Shown: one piece after another, positions 1-5,200 of the stretch
Layout of the letters: each line of letters opens with the position of its first letter
Position numbering within the stretch: the first letter of the stretch is position 1
From: Micavibrio sp. UBA1664
GTDB lineage: Bacteria > Pseudomonadota > Alphaproteobacteria > Micavibrionales > UBA1664
Direction: 5' to 3'
Assembly: GCA_002320485.1 (NCBI GenBank)
Contig: DCKW01000005.1
Span: 1 to 6,300, forward strand
DNA length: 6,300 bases
Program-made: the position numbers and the translations under genes
Notes under the pieces: model-generated
Database searches by the model: none
Told to the model about the DNA's origin: nothing
The model's input: the letters and a program-made list of their open reading frames with translations, nothing else

Positions 1-33
1 TGAGAAGGCGGATACGAGATCGGATTTTTTCAT
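1..33 (-). CDS. 5' end of a gene cut by the left edge; possibly an HU/IHF-family DNA-binding protein
   Basis: Reading leftwards from an ATG at 33-31, eleven codons are open to the window edge and give MKKSDLVSAFS. An AAAGG Shine-Dalgarno on the minus strand (44-40) lies 6 nt before this ATG, which favours it over the overlapping ATG at 37-35, whose spacing would be only 2 nt. The start codon lies 13 nt after the stop of the 203-aa gene on the same strand, so the two are probably co-transcribed. The peptide resembles the opening of HU and IHF subunits, which often begin 'M-x-K-S/N-x-L-(I/V)'. Eleven residues cannot prove this, so the family is a guess and only the presence of a gene start is moderately supported. 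Confidence 0.4.
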   Translation of the reverse strand, partial: MKKSDLVSAFS

Positions 34-46
34 GCATAACCTTTAT

Positions 47-658
47 TTAATGAAGTCTTCGTGCGAAATTGGGGAGAGTTTTCGGTCTGTCGTTCAACGG
101 CTTACGAATTTTAGTCCCTTTTGGCGGTTCCAGTTCTGCCAGAAGGCTTAGCCGATATTGACACAAACCATGAGGATTGCCGGCATTTTCAAAATCTTTA
201 GGACCGTCGTCAACAAGACGCATGGCAATGCGTCCGGACATTGTATTGTCTTTTAATATTTGTTGCATATATCTATATCCCTCCATCGCATCGAATACAT
301 CGTCCATATATTCAACAAAATGAGGCAGATAATGCATATCAATCAATAGCGGTACTTTAGATGCCGCTCGCGCCGCGTTTAAATGGGCTTTATTGGCGGG
401 AAAATGATTTATTTCTTCACGACCTATGCTTAAGAAATCCTGTCGTTCTTCCGGCGTTTTATGGGTTAGGAAGTCGGCATAACGGGTTTTTACATCCCTA
501 TCCTCAATCTGGATGGTCCACCAATCGTCAATATCGGCAATGGCAACCGCAAGCTTGATTTCGAATTCCTGCGCAACTGTATGAGCGGCCTTGTCTGCCG
601 CATCTTTACAAGCTTCATTAAATTGATCAAGAATGTGGAAAGGGTCGTCAATTTTCAT
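47..658 (-). CDS. Hypothetical protein of 203 aa, unknown function
   Basis: I do not recognise a family. The product is soluble-looking, with no signal peptide or membrane segment. The first 140 or so residues look mainly helical and acidic, with an aromatic-rich patch around residues 44-60 (DDWWTIQIEDRD, then Tyr60) and another around 108-130 (several Tyr, His and Met). The last 25 residues are basic and proline-rich (KGTKIRKP, RPKT, FARRLH) and are probably extended; a nucleic-acid or protein contact is possible but unproven. The start at 658 is the only good ATG near the 5' end. It lacks a Shine-Dalgarno, and a possible -10 box lies so close that the message may be almost leaderless. The gene is divergent from the acetyltransferase at 721 and sits 13 nt upstream of the gene at the left edge. 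That it is real rests on uninterrupted length, plausible composition and clean spacing from its neighbours. Confidence 0.72.
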   Translation of the reverse strand: MKIDDPFHILDQFNEACKDAADKAAHTVAQEFEIKLAVAIADIDDWWTIQIEDRDVKTRYADFLTHKTPEERQDFLSIGREEINHFPANKAHLNAARAASKVPLLIDMHYLPHFVEYMDDVFDAMEGYRYMQQILKDNTMSGRIAMRLVDDGPKDFENAGNPHGLCQYRLSLLAELEPPKGTKIRKPLNDRPKTLPNFARRLH

Positions 659-659
659 A

Positions 660-681
660 TTAATATGTTGTAGTATATTAA
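660..681. promoter_or_regulatory. Inverted repeat in the divergent intergenic region, candidate operator
   Basis: TTAATAT (660-666) is repeated as its exact reverse complement ATATTAA (675-681) across an 8-nt spacer, making a 22-bp dyad between the divergent starts at 658 and 721. It overlaps the best -10 candidate of the leftward gene, so a dimeric regulator bound here could block transcription. The half-sites contain only A and T in an AT-rich region, so chance is a serious alternative. Confidence 0.3.
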
Positions 682-700
682 AGGATGATTAGGCAATAAA
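672..700 (-). promoter_or_regulatory. Candidate promoter for the 203-aa hypothetical gene
   Basis: On the minus strand a -35-like TTTATT (700-695) and a -10-like TATACT (677-672, five of six consensus bases) are separated by 17 nt. Transcription would begin about 7 nt before the ATG at 658, giving a very short or leaderless 5' end, which agrees with the missing Shine-Dalgarno. The -35 match is weak. Confidence 0.3.
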
Positions 701-720
701 AATTTTGTATAGATAAAGCC

Positions 721-1260
721 ATGAAAATCCGTCCTTTTGAAAAATCCGATATCAATCAATGCGCCGCCCTTCATAAAGCCTCCCGCCGCATATCGGAAGA
801 AGGCATCATTTACGAAAGCGATCTGGACCGTTACGATCTCGACCATTTTGTTGAAAACTGGACGCAATGGTCCGATTACAAGGAAACACAAATACTTGTT
901 GCAGAAGATGAGGACTGCATTATCGGCCTGACCCTTTTCGGGCCTGTTAAAACGCGGCCGGCCTTTGATAAGGGTGTCGTCCCCCGTTATGGCGGGGAAA
1001 TTTATGCCCTGTATGTTCATCCCAATCATTTTCGAAAAGGCGTTGGAAAGGCGCTTTTTATGGCCGCTGCCGCCGCATTAACGGACAGAAAATTGACCTC
1101 GGTTTTGCTGTGGGCTTTAAAGAAAAACAAACGGGCTTGCGCTTTTTATGAGTGGTTTGGCGGGGAAAAAATTGGCAAGCAACGTGTTGATTTAGGTGAA
1201 AAAAGCTGGGCCGAGGAATCGTGTTACGGGTGGCGCGATGTCAGGAAAATAAAGCCTTAG
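721..1260 (+). CDS. GNAT-family N-acetyltransferase
   Basis: The 179-aa product has the Gcn5-related acetyltransferase fold, which moves an acetyl group from acetyl-CoA to an amine; the substrate cannot be read from the sequence. The opening 'MKIRPFEKSDINQCAALH' is the usual first strand and helix. Motif A spans residues 93-112: strand EIYALYVHP, then the pyrophosphate-binding loop RKGVGK at 105-110 (the Q/R-x-x-G-x-G/A signature). Motif B spans about 127-148, with SVLLWAL followed by NKRACAFYEWFGG, where Tyr143 is in the position of the usual catalytic or CoA-contacting tyrosine. Length is typical. An in-frame TAA at 697-699 leaves only the ATG at 721 as a sensible start; the ribosome site is weak (ATAAAG). 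No terminator follows before the reductase 65 nt downstream, so the two may share a transcript. Family assignment is firm and the specific role unknown. Confidence 0.92.
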   Translation: MKIRPFEKSDINQCAALHKASRRISEEGIIYESDLDRYDLDHFVENWTQWSDYKETQILVAEDEDCIIGLTLFGPVKTRPAFDKGVVPRYGGEIYALYVHPNHFRKGVGKALFMAAAAALTDRKLTSVLLWALKKNKRACAFYEWFGGEKIGKQRVDLGEKSWAEESCYGWRDVRKIKP

Positions 1261-1279
1261 CGGGAACAATACCACCCCA

Positions 1280-1319
1280 TGCTCCGTAGTCTTAGGTATA
1301 AACACATAATTAAGGAGCA
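1280..1319 (+). promoter_or_regulatory. Possible hairpin covering the reductase ribosome-binding site
   Basis: The Shine-Dalgarno of the downstream reductase, AAGGAG at 1312-1317, lies 8 nt before its ATG. The segment GGAGCA (1314-1319) is the exact reverse complement of TGCTCC at 1280-1285. An alternative register pairs TGCTC with GAGCA and CTTA (1291-1294) with TAAG (1311-1314). Either fold would hide the ribosome site. The 28-nt loop makes the simple hairpin weak, so this is a suggestion only. Confidence 0.22.
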
Positions 1320-1325
1320 ACCACG

Positions 1326-2159
1326 ATGGAAACAATTACATTAAATAATATTGAGATTCCCAAATTGGGTTTTGGAACTTGGGAGCTAAAGGGTAATGAC
1401 GGCGTCAAGGCGGTACGTGATGCGTTGCAGATTGGTTACCGTCATATAGACACCGCACAGGCTTATGATAACGAGGAACAAGTCGGTGAAGGATGGAAAA
1501 AATCGGATGTCTTACGCGAGGATTTTTTTCTGACGACCAAAATTTTTCGTGAACAATTTGAAACCAAAGAAAAAGCCGTCAAATCATTGGAAGAAAGTCT
1601 TGAAAAACTTAAGACGGATTATGTTGACCTTGTCCTTGTCCACTGGCCCTTTCCGGAATATAAGATTGAGCAATTGATAGAGCCTGTTTTAGAAGCACAA
1701 GATAAAGGTATGACCCGCCTAATCGGTGTGAGTAATTTTACTGTAGAGCAAATGCAACAGGCCAAGGATATTTCCGATAATCGCATATGTCTTAACCAGG
1801 TTGAATATCATCCTAAACTGAATCAACAACCGATACTTGATTTTGTCCGCGAAAACGGGTGGGGCATGACAGCTTATTCGCCGTTGGGTCGCGGAACTGC
1901 TATGGATGAAGGCGTGATTAAAGATATTGCTGAAACTCATAATAAGTCTCAGGCACAAATTGTTTTACGCTGGCTGATACAGCAGGATAATGTTCTGGCC
2001 ATCCCGAAATCATCAAATCCCGACCATATCCAGTCCAATTTCGATATTTTTGATTTTGAATTGACTACGGACGAAATGGATCAAATCATGCAGTTGCGAA
2101 GCGAGAACGACCGTCAGGTTGATCCTGATTTTGCCCCGCAATGGGATAAGGCCGCATAA
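1326..2159 (+). CDS. Aldo/keto reductase, 2,5-diketo-D-gluconate reductase (DkgB/DkgA)-like
   Basis: The 277-aa product is an NADPH-dependent (beta/alpha)8-barrel oxidoreductase that reduces aldehydes and ketones to alcohols in the cytoplasm. The full catalytic tetrad is present: Asp42 and Tyr47 in 'RHIDTAQAYDNE', Lys72 in 'LTTKIF' and His106 in 'LVHWP'. Other family signatures are 'IPKLGFGTW' (11-19), 'IGVSNFT' (133-139), 'NQVEYHP' (157-163), 'TAYSPLGRG' (182-190) and the cofactor-phosphate segment 'IPKSSNPDHIQSN' (226-238). The closing 'FAPQWD' resembles the end of E. coli DkgB, and length fits that group, which acts on diketogluconate and methylglyoxal-type carbonyls. In the cofactor segment, His234 stands where aldose reductases carry the Arg that grips the NADPH 2'-phosphate. 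The start has a clear AAGGAG 8 nt upstream. A strong terminator 20 nt past the stop closes the unit. Exact substrate is inferred. Confidence 0.95.
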   Translation: METITLNNIEIPKLGFGTWELKGNDGVKAVRDALQIGYRHIDTAQAYDNEEQVGEGWKKSDVLREDFFLTTKIFREQFETKEKAVKSLEESLEKLKTDYVDLVLVHWPFPEYKIEQLIEPVLEAQDKGMTRLIGVSNFTVEQMQQAKDISDNRICLNQVEYHPKLNQQPILDFVRENGWGMTAYSPLGRGTAMDEGVIKDIAETHNKSQAQIVLRWLIQQDNVLAIPKSSNPDHIQSNFDIFDFELTTDEMDQIMQLRSENDRQVDPDFAPQWDKAA

Positions 2160-2178
2160 TAATTTTTGATATAATATG

Positions 2179-2218
2179 AAATGCCGATATTTTGTGATCA
2201 ACAAAATCGGCATTTTTT
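2179..2218 (+). terminator. Intrinsic terminator of the aldo/keto reductase unit
   Basis: AAATGCCG (2179-2186) pairs with CGGCATTT (2208-2215). Above it, after a two-base AT bulge, ATTTTGT (2189-2195) pairs with ACAAAAT (2201-2207), closing on a GATCA loop. The fold is followed by T6 (2213-2218, the first three Ts within the stem). Equally, AAATGCCGAT and ATCGGCATTT form an uninterrupted 10-bp stem. Position right after the reductase stop fits a rho-independent terminator; the near-symmetric stem with A-rich 5' flank could also weakly serve the opposite strand. Confidence 0.85.
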
Positions 2219-2344
2219 ATTTGCATGATCGAAAACGAATATGATGCAATCAGTATGTGATTTACTCATCACTTCGCATATTTGATCCAAATAGAGCATT
2301 TCCAGATTTAAATAATTTCGGGGCGGTTTTCATCGCCCTTTTTT
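2219..2344 (+). other. Intergenic segment between two terminators: candidate small RNA or long phoH leader
   Basis: This stretch lies after the reductase terminator and ends at a second intrinsic terminator, with no protein gene of credible size inside. It contains two small inverted repeats: TTGCAT (2221-2226) with ATGCAA (2244-2249), and GTGAT (2257-2261) with ATCAC (2268-2272), the latter flanked by TATG/CATA. A transcript starting here and stopping at about 2344 would be roughly 100 nt, a normal small-RNA size. I see no convincing -35/-10 pair, so origin of such a transcript is unknown. The alternative is that it is the attenuated leader of phoH. Confidence 0.22.
2320..2344 (+). terminator. 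Second intrinsic terminator, 48 nt upstream of phoH
   Basis: GGGCG (2321-2325) pairs with CGCCC (2334-2338). G-T wobbles at 2320/2339 and 2326/2333 and a T-A pair at 2327/2332 extend the stem to eight pairs around a TTTC loop. T6 follows at 2339-2344. It reads on the plus strand and lies 101 nt after the reductase terminator, with no gene in between, so it either ends a small RNA, backs up the first terminator, or attenuates transcription into phoH. Confidence 0.72.
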
Positions 2345-2355
2345 GTGCTTATTTC

Positions 2356-2384
2356 CCTTTAACCTACCGAACCTTTAAAGGAGG
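2356..2384 (+). promoter_or_regulatory. Strong phoH ribosome-binding site with an upstream complement
   Basis: AAAGGAGG at 2377-2384 is a near-ideal Shine-Dalgarno 8 nt before the phoH ATG and fixes the start. TTAAAGG (2375-2381), which includes half of it, is the exact reverse complement of CCTTTAA at 2356-2362, giving a possible 7-bp hairpin with a 12-nt loop. The same bases also form the local palindrome CCTTTAAAGG (2372-2381). The ribosome site itself is secure; regulation by pairing is inference. Confidence 0.35.
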
Positions 2385-2392
2385 ACACGACC

Positions 2393-3172
2393 ATGGCAAA
2401 ACAGTCAACCCGCAATAAAATAAAAAAGAATATTACGGAATTCAGAAATCCAAAGGGCGGTAAACATATAACGAGGGAACCACAGTTTTTTGATACAGAT
2501 AGCGGTTGGGACCCTTTGGATGATAAAATTGACGGGTTACGTGACAAAAAATTTATAAAAACAGTTAAACCCCGTTCTGACGGGCAGCGGCTTTTAATGG
2601 AGGCTATAGACAGCAAATGCCTGACTTTGGCATTGGGGCCTGCAGGAACCGGAAAAACCTATCTTGCGATTGCCAAGGCAGTAGACGCATTGGAGGCCGG
2701 CAAGGTTGAACGCATTATTCTGTCCCGCCCGGCAATGGAGGCGGGGGAATCTCTCGGATATCTGCCTGGTGCATTGGAAGATAAAATGGCGCCATATCTG
2801 CGGCCTTTGTTCGATGCCCTTGGGGATCGTCTGGGCGGGAAAAAGGTGAGACAATATATGGATGACGGGACAATTGAAATTGCCCCCGTCGGTTTCATGC
2901 GCGGTCGGACATTGAATAATGCATTCGTCGTGATCGACGAGGCGCAAAACTGTACTTACCAGCAATTGAAAATGCTCCTCTCCCGTTTGGGTTGGCATTC
3001 CACAATGGTTGTAACGGGCGATCCGGCACAGTCCGATTTGCTTGAGGGGATATCGGGTCTTGCCGATATCGCCAAGAAATTGGAAACCAACGGTAATATC
3101 GGATCCATCTATTTGAAACAGGATGATATCGTACGGCATCCGCTTGTTGCCGAAATGCTCGATGTTTTGTAA
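2393..3172 (+). CDS. phoH: PhoH-family ATPase
   Basis: The 259-aa product is a PhoH-type P-loop ATPase, related to the ATPase half of superfamily-1 helicases. Family members are cytoplasmic and are linked to phosphate starvation in E. coli and to RNA metabolism; the exact role is not settled. The Walker A loop GPAGTGKT is at residues 82-89, preceded by the usual 'KCLTLAL'. 'SRPAMEAGESLGYLPG' (111-126) and 'KMAPYLRPLFDAL' (131-143) are the family's typical helices. 'MRGRTLNNAFVVIDEAQN' (169-186) carries Walker B with Asp182-Glu183, and 'TGDPAQSD' (208-215) is the sensor segment. 'DDIVRHPLV' (244-252) closes the core. The first 25 residues are strongly basic, as in E. coli PhoH. There is no KH domain and no PIN domain, and no ybeY neighbour, so this is the short stand-alone form and not PhoL/YbeZ or a PhoH2 toxin fusion. 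The start is set by AAAGGAGG. Confidence 0.93.
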   Translation: MAKQSTRNKIKKNITEFRNPKGGKHITREPQFFDTDSGWDPLDDKIDGLRDKKFIKTVKPRSDGQRLLMEAIDSKCLTLALGPAGTGKTYLAIAKAVDALEAGKVERIILSRPAMEAGESLGYLPGALEDKMAPYLRPLFDALGDRLGGKKVRQYMDDGTIEIAPVGFMRGRTLNNAFVVIDEAQNCTYQQLKMLLSRLGWHSTMVVTGDPAQSDLLEGISGLADIAKKLETNGNIGSIYLKQDDIVRHPLVAEMLDVL

Positions 3173-3180
3173 ATCACGGC

Positions 3181-3208
3181 TTGCACTCATTCGCTAAACG
3201 GCTAAGAT
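3181..3208 (+). promoter_or_regulatory. Candidate promoter giving a leaderless SCO1 message
   Basis: TTGCAC (3181-3186) and TAAGAT (3203-3208) are separated by 16 nt. Transcription would begin about 7-8 nt downstream, at or next to the ATG at 3216. The ATG has no Shine-Dalgarno, being preceded by CAGCCCC, which fits leaderless translation. A small inverted repeat, GGCT (3200-3203) and AGCC (3210-3213), brackets the -10. The match to consensus is partial. Confidence 0.4.
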
Positions 3209-3215
3209 CAGCCCC

Positions 3216-3845
3216 ATGAAACATATACGCCTGATTTTATGGGGTCTGGTTGCCGTCGCCTTAATAGGATTTATTTTTACCAGTCTTCCACAAAAAACCG
3301 ATAACTCTGCCAATTCTCAAGCCGTATTTAAGCCCATGGCCGGTTTTGAAAAAGGGGCGGATTTCGCCCTCACCACCCACACTGGCGACGTATTTGATAC
3401 CCGCAAGGATATTGGGCAAAACGGATATGCCCTAATTTTTTTCGGATTTGCACATTGCCCTGTGATTTGCCCCACAGAATTGCAAAAATTCAGCGATGTT
3501 ATGGATATGCTTCCCGAGCATATTGCTAACCGTGTCACCCCGCTCTTTATTACTATCGATCCCGACCGCGATACTGTTGAGACCATGCAGGAGTATGTTT
3601 CGATGTTTCATCCTTCCATAATCGGGTTAACAGGAAATCCTCAGGAGGTGCATAAGGTTTTAAACAATTGGAAAGTTTATTATTCAAAAGTCGAAGACCC
3701 TTCCCTGAACGGATATACGATGGATCATTCGACATATTCCTATTTGGTTGATACGAATATGAATATGCTAGCGTTATTTCGCATGCAGGCAACGGCAGAT
3801 GATATTGCCGAGCGTATTGTGCAAATTGCTGCATCGAACAATTAA
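3216..3845 (+). CDS. SCO1/SenC-family copper chaperone
   Basis: The 209-aa product is a membrane-anchored thioredoxin-fold protein. SCO proteins deliver copper to the CuA centre of cytochrome c oxidase subunit II or keep its cysteines reduced, with the soluble domain in the periplasm. Residues 4-24 form one hydrophobic N-terminal anchor with no cleavage site or lipobox, followed by a short polar linker. The copper-binding signature is complete: Cys81 and Cys85 in 'FFGFAHCPVICPTEL', and His171 in 'YTMDHSTYSYLVD'. 'FITIDPDRDTVETMQEYV' (111-128) is the usual SCO segment after the motif. The residue after the first Cys-Pro is Val where many homologues have Asp; this is unlikely to abolish binding. 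It begins 43 nt after phoH, probably from its own promoter. No oxidase genes are in the window, so the partner is presumably encoded elsewhere. Confidence 0.94.
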   Translation: MKHIRLILWGLVAVALIGFIFTSLPQKTDNSANSQAVFKPMAGFEKGADFALTTHTGDVFDTRKDIGQNGYALIFFGFAHCPVICPTELQKFSDVMDMLPEHIANRVTPLFITIDPDRDTVETMQEYVSMFHPSIIGLTGNPQEVHKVLNNWKVYYSKVEDPSLNGYTMDHSTYSYLVDTNMNMLALFRMQATADDIAERIVQIAASNN

Positions 3846-3862
3846 AATCCCATGACAGTTAA

Positions 3863-3890
3863 TTAAATCTTAAGTACGCTTGGATATAAC
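3863..3890 (+). promoter_or_regulatory. Candidate promoter of the FadL-type porin gene
   Basis: In the 92-nt gap before the porin gene, TATAAC (3885-3890) matches five of six -10 consensus bases, and a weak -35-like TTAAAT (3863-3868) lies 16 nt before it. This would give a leader of about 40 nt that ends in the purine-rich ribosome site GGAGAAGGA (3919-3927), 10 nt before the ATG. No terminator for the SCO1 gene is visible in this gap. Confidence 0.3.
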
Positions 3891-3937
3891 TTTCTACTAA
3901 GCTTTTTCATTTCTATAGGGAGAAGGATTTAATTATC

Positions 3938-5200
3938 ATGAAAAAAATACTTACAGGAATTATGGCCCTGTCCTTTGCCACATGCCTTTCAAGCAACGCG
4001 GATGCAGCAGGCTTTTTTATTCAGGAACAATCGGTGTCGGGTTTGGGGGCGGCCTTTGCGGGACAAGCAGCAATGCCGCGTGATGCATCAACCATCTTTT
4101 TTAACCCGGCAGGTATGACATATCTGAATGGAACAACCGGGAATATCGGTGTTCATCTTTTGGCCCCTCATTCGGATGTCGATGATACCGGCACAGTAAA
4201 TACATCTGTAGGGGGTCCGTTTCCTACTCCTGCAGTTGGCGGAGACACGAACAATCCATATGATATTGAGGCGGTGCCGAATGCGTTTTTATCTCATCAA
4301 ATCAACGACCGTCATTGGGTTGGCCTCGGGGTAACCGCACCGTTTGGGCTGGCAAATCAATATGATGAGGACTATTTTGCCCGTTTCGATTCCACTGAAA
4401 CAGATTTGTTAACTATCAATGTACAACCTTCATATGCCACAAAAATCAGTGACAGGCTTTCTTTTGGTGCTGGTGTTGATATCCAGTATGTTGATGCAAA
4501 ACTTAATTCAGCCGTTCAAGGCTTGACAGAGGGGACATCTTCTCTAGAAGGCGATGATGTGTCTTTCGGTTATAATCTCGGATTTATGTACGATGTGACT
4601 GACCAAACACGATTAGGGCTTCATTATCGTTCCCAAGTTAATCACAAGCTTGATGGTGAGAGCACGGTGACAGGCACGACTATTGCCGATGGTGTTACAC
4701 AAGCCGGAGCAAACCTTAACCTGCCGGAAATGGTAAATTTTGGTGCATCACATAAACTGAACGAAGACTGGACGTTGATGGGCGGTGCTACATGGTTCGG
4801 ATGGTCTAATTTCGAGCGGATTACCGTGACCGCAGATGACGGAACACAATTACAAGATCAGGCCCAAAATTATAAAAACACCTGGGCTTTTAATTTAGGG
4901 GCGGAATATGAGTATTCCCCTGAATGGACATTCCGCGGCGGTGTTCAGTATGATGAAACACCTACGCAGGACGGATTCCGGTCGACCAGAACACCTGACG
5001 GGGATAGGATCTGGGTTTCCGGCGGCGCAACTTATACTATGAATGAACGATGGTCATTCGATGTCGCGGCGACTTACATAAATATTGGTAAAGAAAATAT
5101 TGATCTGACACGCGTTCAGGGGACGGCCGTCTCAGATATCAATGCTGAAAGTGATGGTCATGTCGGTATTCTTGCCGTAGGTTTAAATTATAAATTTTAA
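3938..5200 (+). CDS. FadL/OmpP1/TodX-family outer-membrane transport protein
   Basis: The 420-aa product is a beta-barrel channel for hydrophobic molecules such as long-chain fatty acids or aromatic hydrocarbons. A signal peptide (MKKILTGIMALSFATCLSS) ends in an Ala21-Asp22-Ala23 site, leaving a mature protein starting 'AGFFIQEQSVSGLG', which matches the start of mature FadL. The N-terminal hatch region includes 'SGLGAAFAGQAA' (34-45) and the family's 'NPAGMTYL' (56-63). The rest consists of alternating-residue strands with aromatic girdles (for example 'WTLMGGATWFGWSNF' and 'WTFRGGVQYDETPT'), and the chain ends 'GLNYKF' with the C-terminal Phe expected of a BAM-assembled barrel. Length is slightly below E. 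coli FadL (446-residue precursor) but normal for the family. The substrate cannot be read from the sequence. Its stop codon overlaps that of the convergent gene, and its terminator lies inside that gene. Confidence 0.94.
   Translation: MKKILTGIMALSFATCLSSNADAAGFFIQEQSVSGLGAAFAGQAAMPRDASTIFFNPAGMTYLNGTTGNIGVHLLAPHSDVDDTGTVNTSVGGPFPTPAVGGDTNNPYDIEAVPNAFLSHQINDRHWVGLGVTAPFGLANQYDEDYFARFDSTETDLLTINVQPSYATKISDRLSFGAGVDIQYVDAKLNSAVQGLTEGTSSLEGDDVSFGYNLGFMYDVTDQTRLGLHYRSQVNHKLDGESTVTGTTIADGVTQAGANLNLPEMVNFGASHKLNEDWTLMGGATWFGWSNFERITVTADDGTQLQDQAQNYKNTWAFNLGAEYEYSPEWTFRGGVQYDETPTQDGFRSTRTPDGDRIWVSGGATYTMNERWSFDVAATYINIGKENIDLTRVQGTAVSDINAESDGHVGILAVGLNYKF

Noticed and set aside
655..1029. 124-aa open frame on the minus strand opposite the acetyltransferase
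   Set aside because: It overlaps the clear GNAT gene in antisense and the start of the 203-aa gene, and has no family features.
2225..2260. Eleven-codon frame (MIENEYDAISM) in the gap before phoH, as a possible leader peptide
   Set aside because: It has no Shine-Dalgarno, no run of regulatory codons, and an ORF this short is expected by chance.
2393..3172. Possibility that the PhoH protein is a PhoH2 (PIN-PhoH) toxin-antitoxin component or PhoL/YbeZ
   Set aside because: There is no N-terminal PIN domain, no small antitoxin gene and no ybeY neighbour. The basic N-terminus and length fit the short stand-alone PhoH form.
2594..3190. 198-aa open frame on the minus strand opposite phoH
   Set aside because: It lies almost wholly inside phoH, whose motifs are intact. 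Its translation is rich in Cys, His and Gln with no recognisable domain, as expected of an antisense shadow.
3859..3866. TTAATTAA palindrome after the SCO1 gene as a possible operator or terminator
   Set aside because: It is too short and AT-only, with no loop or U-tract, so it carries little information.
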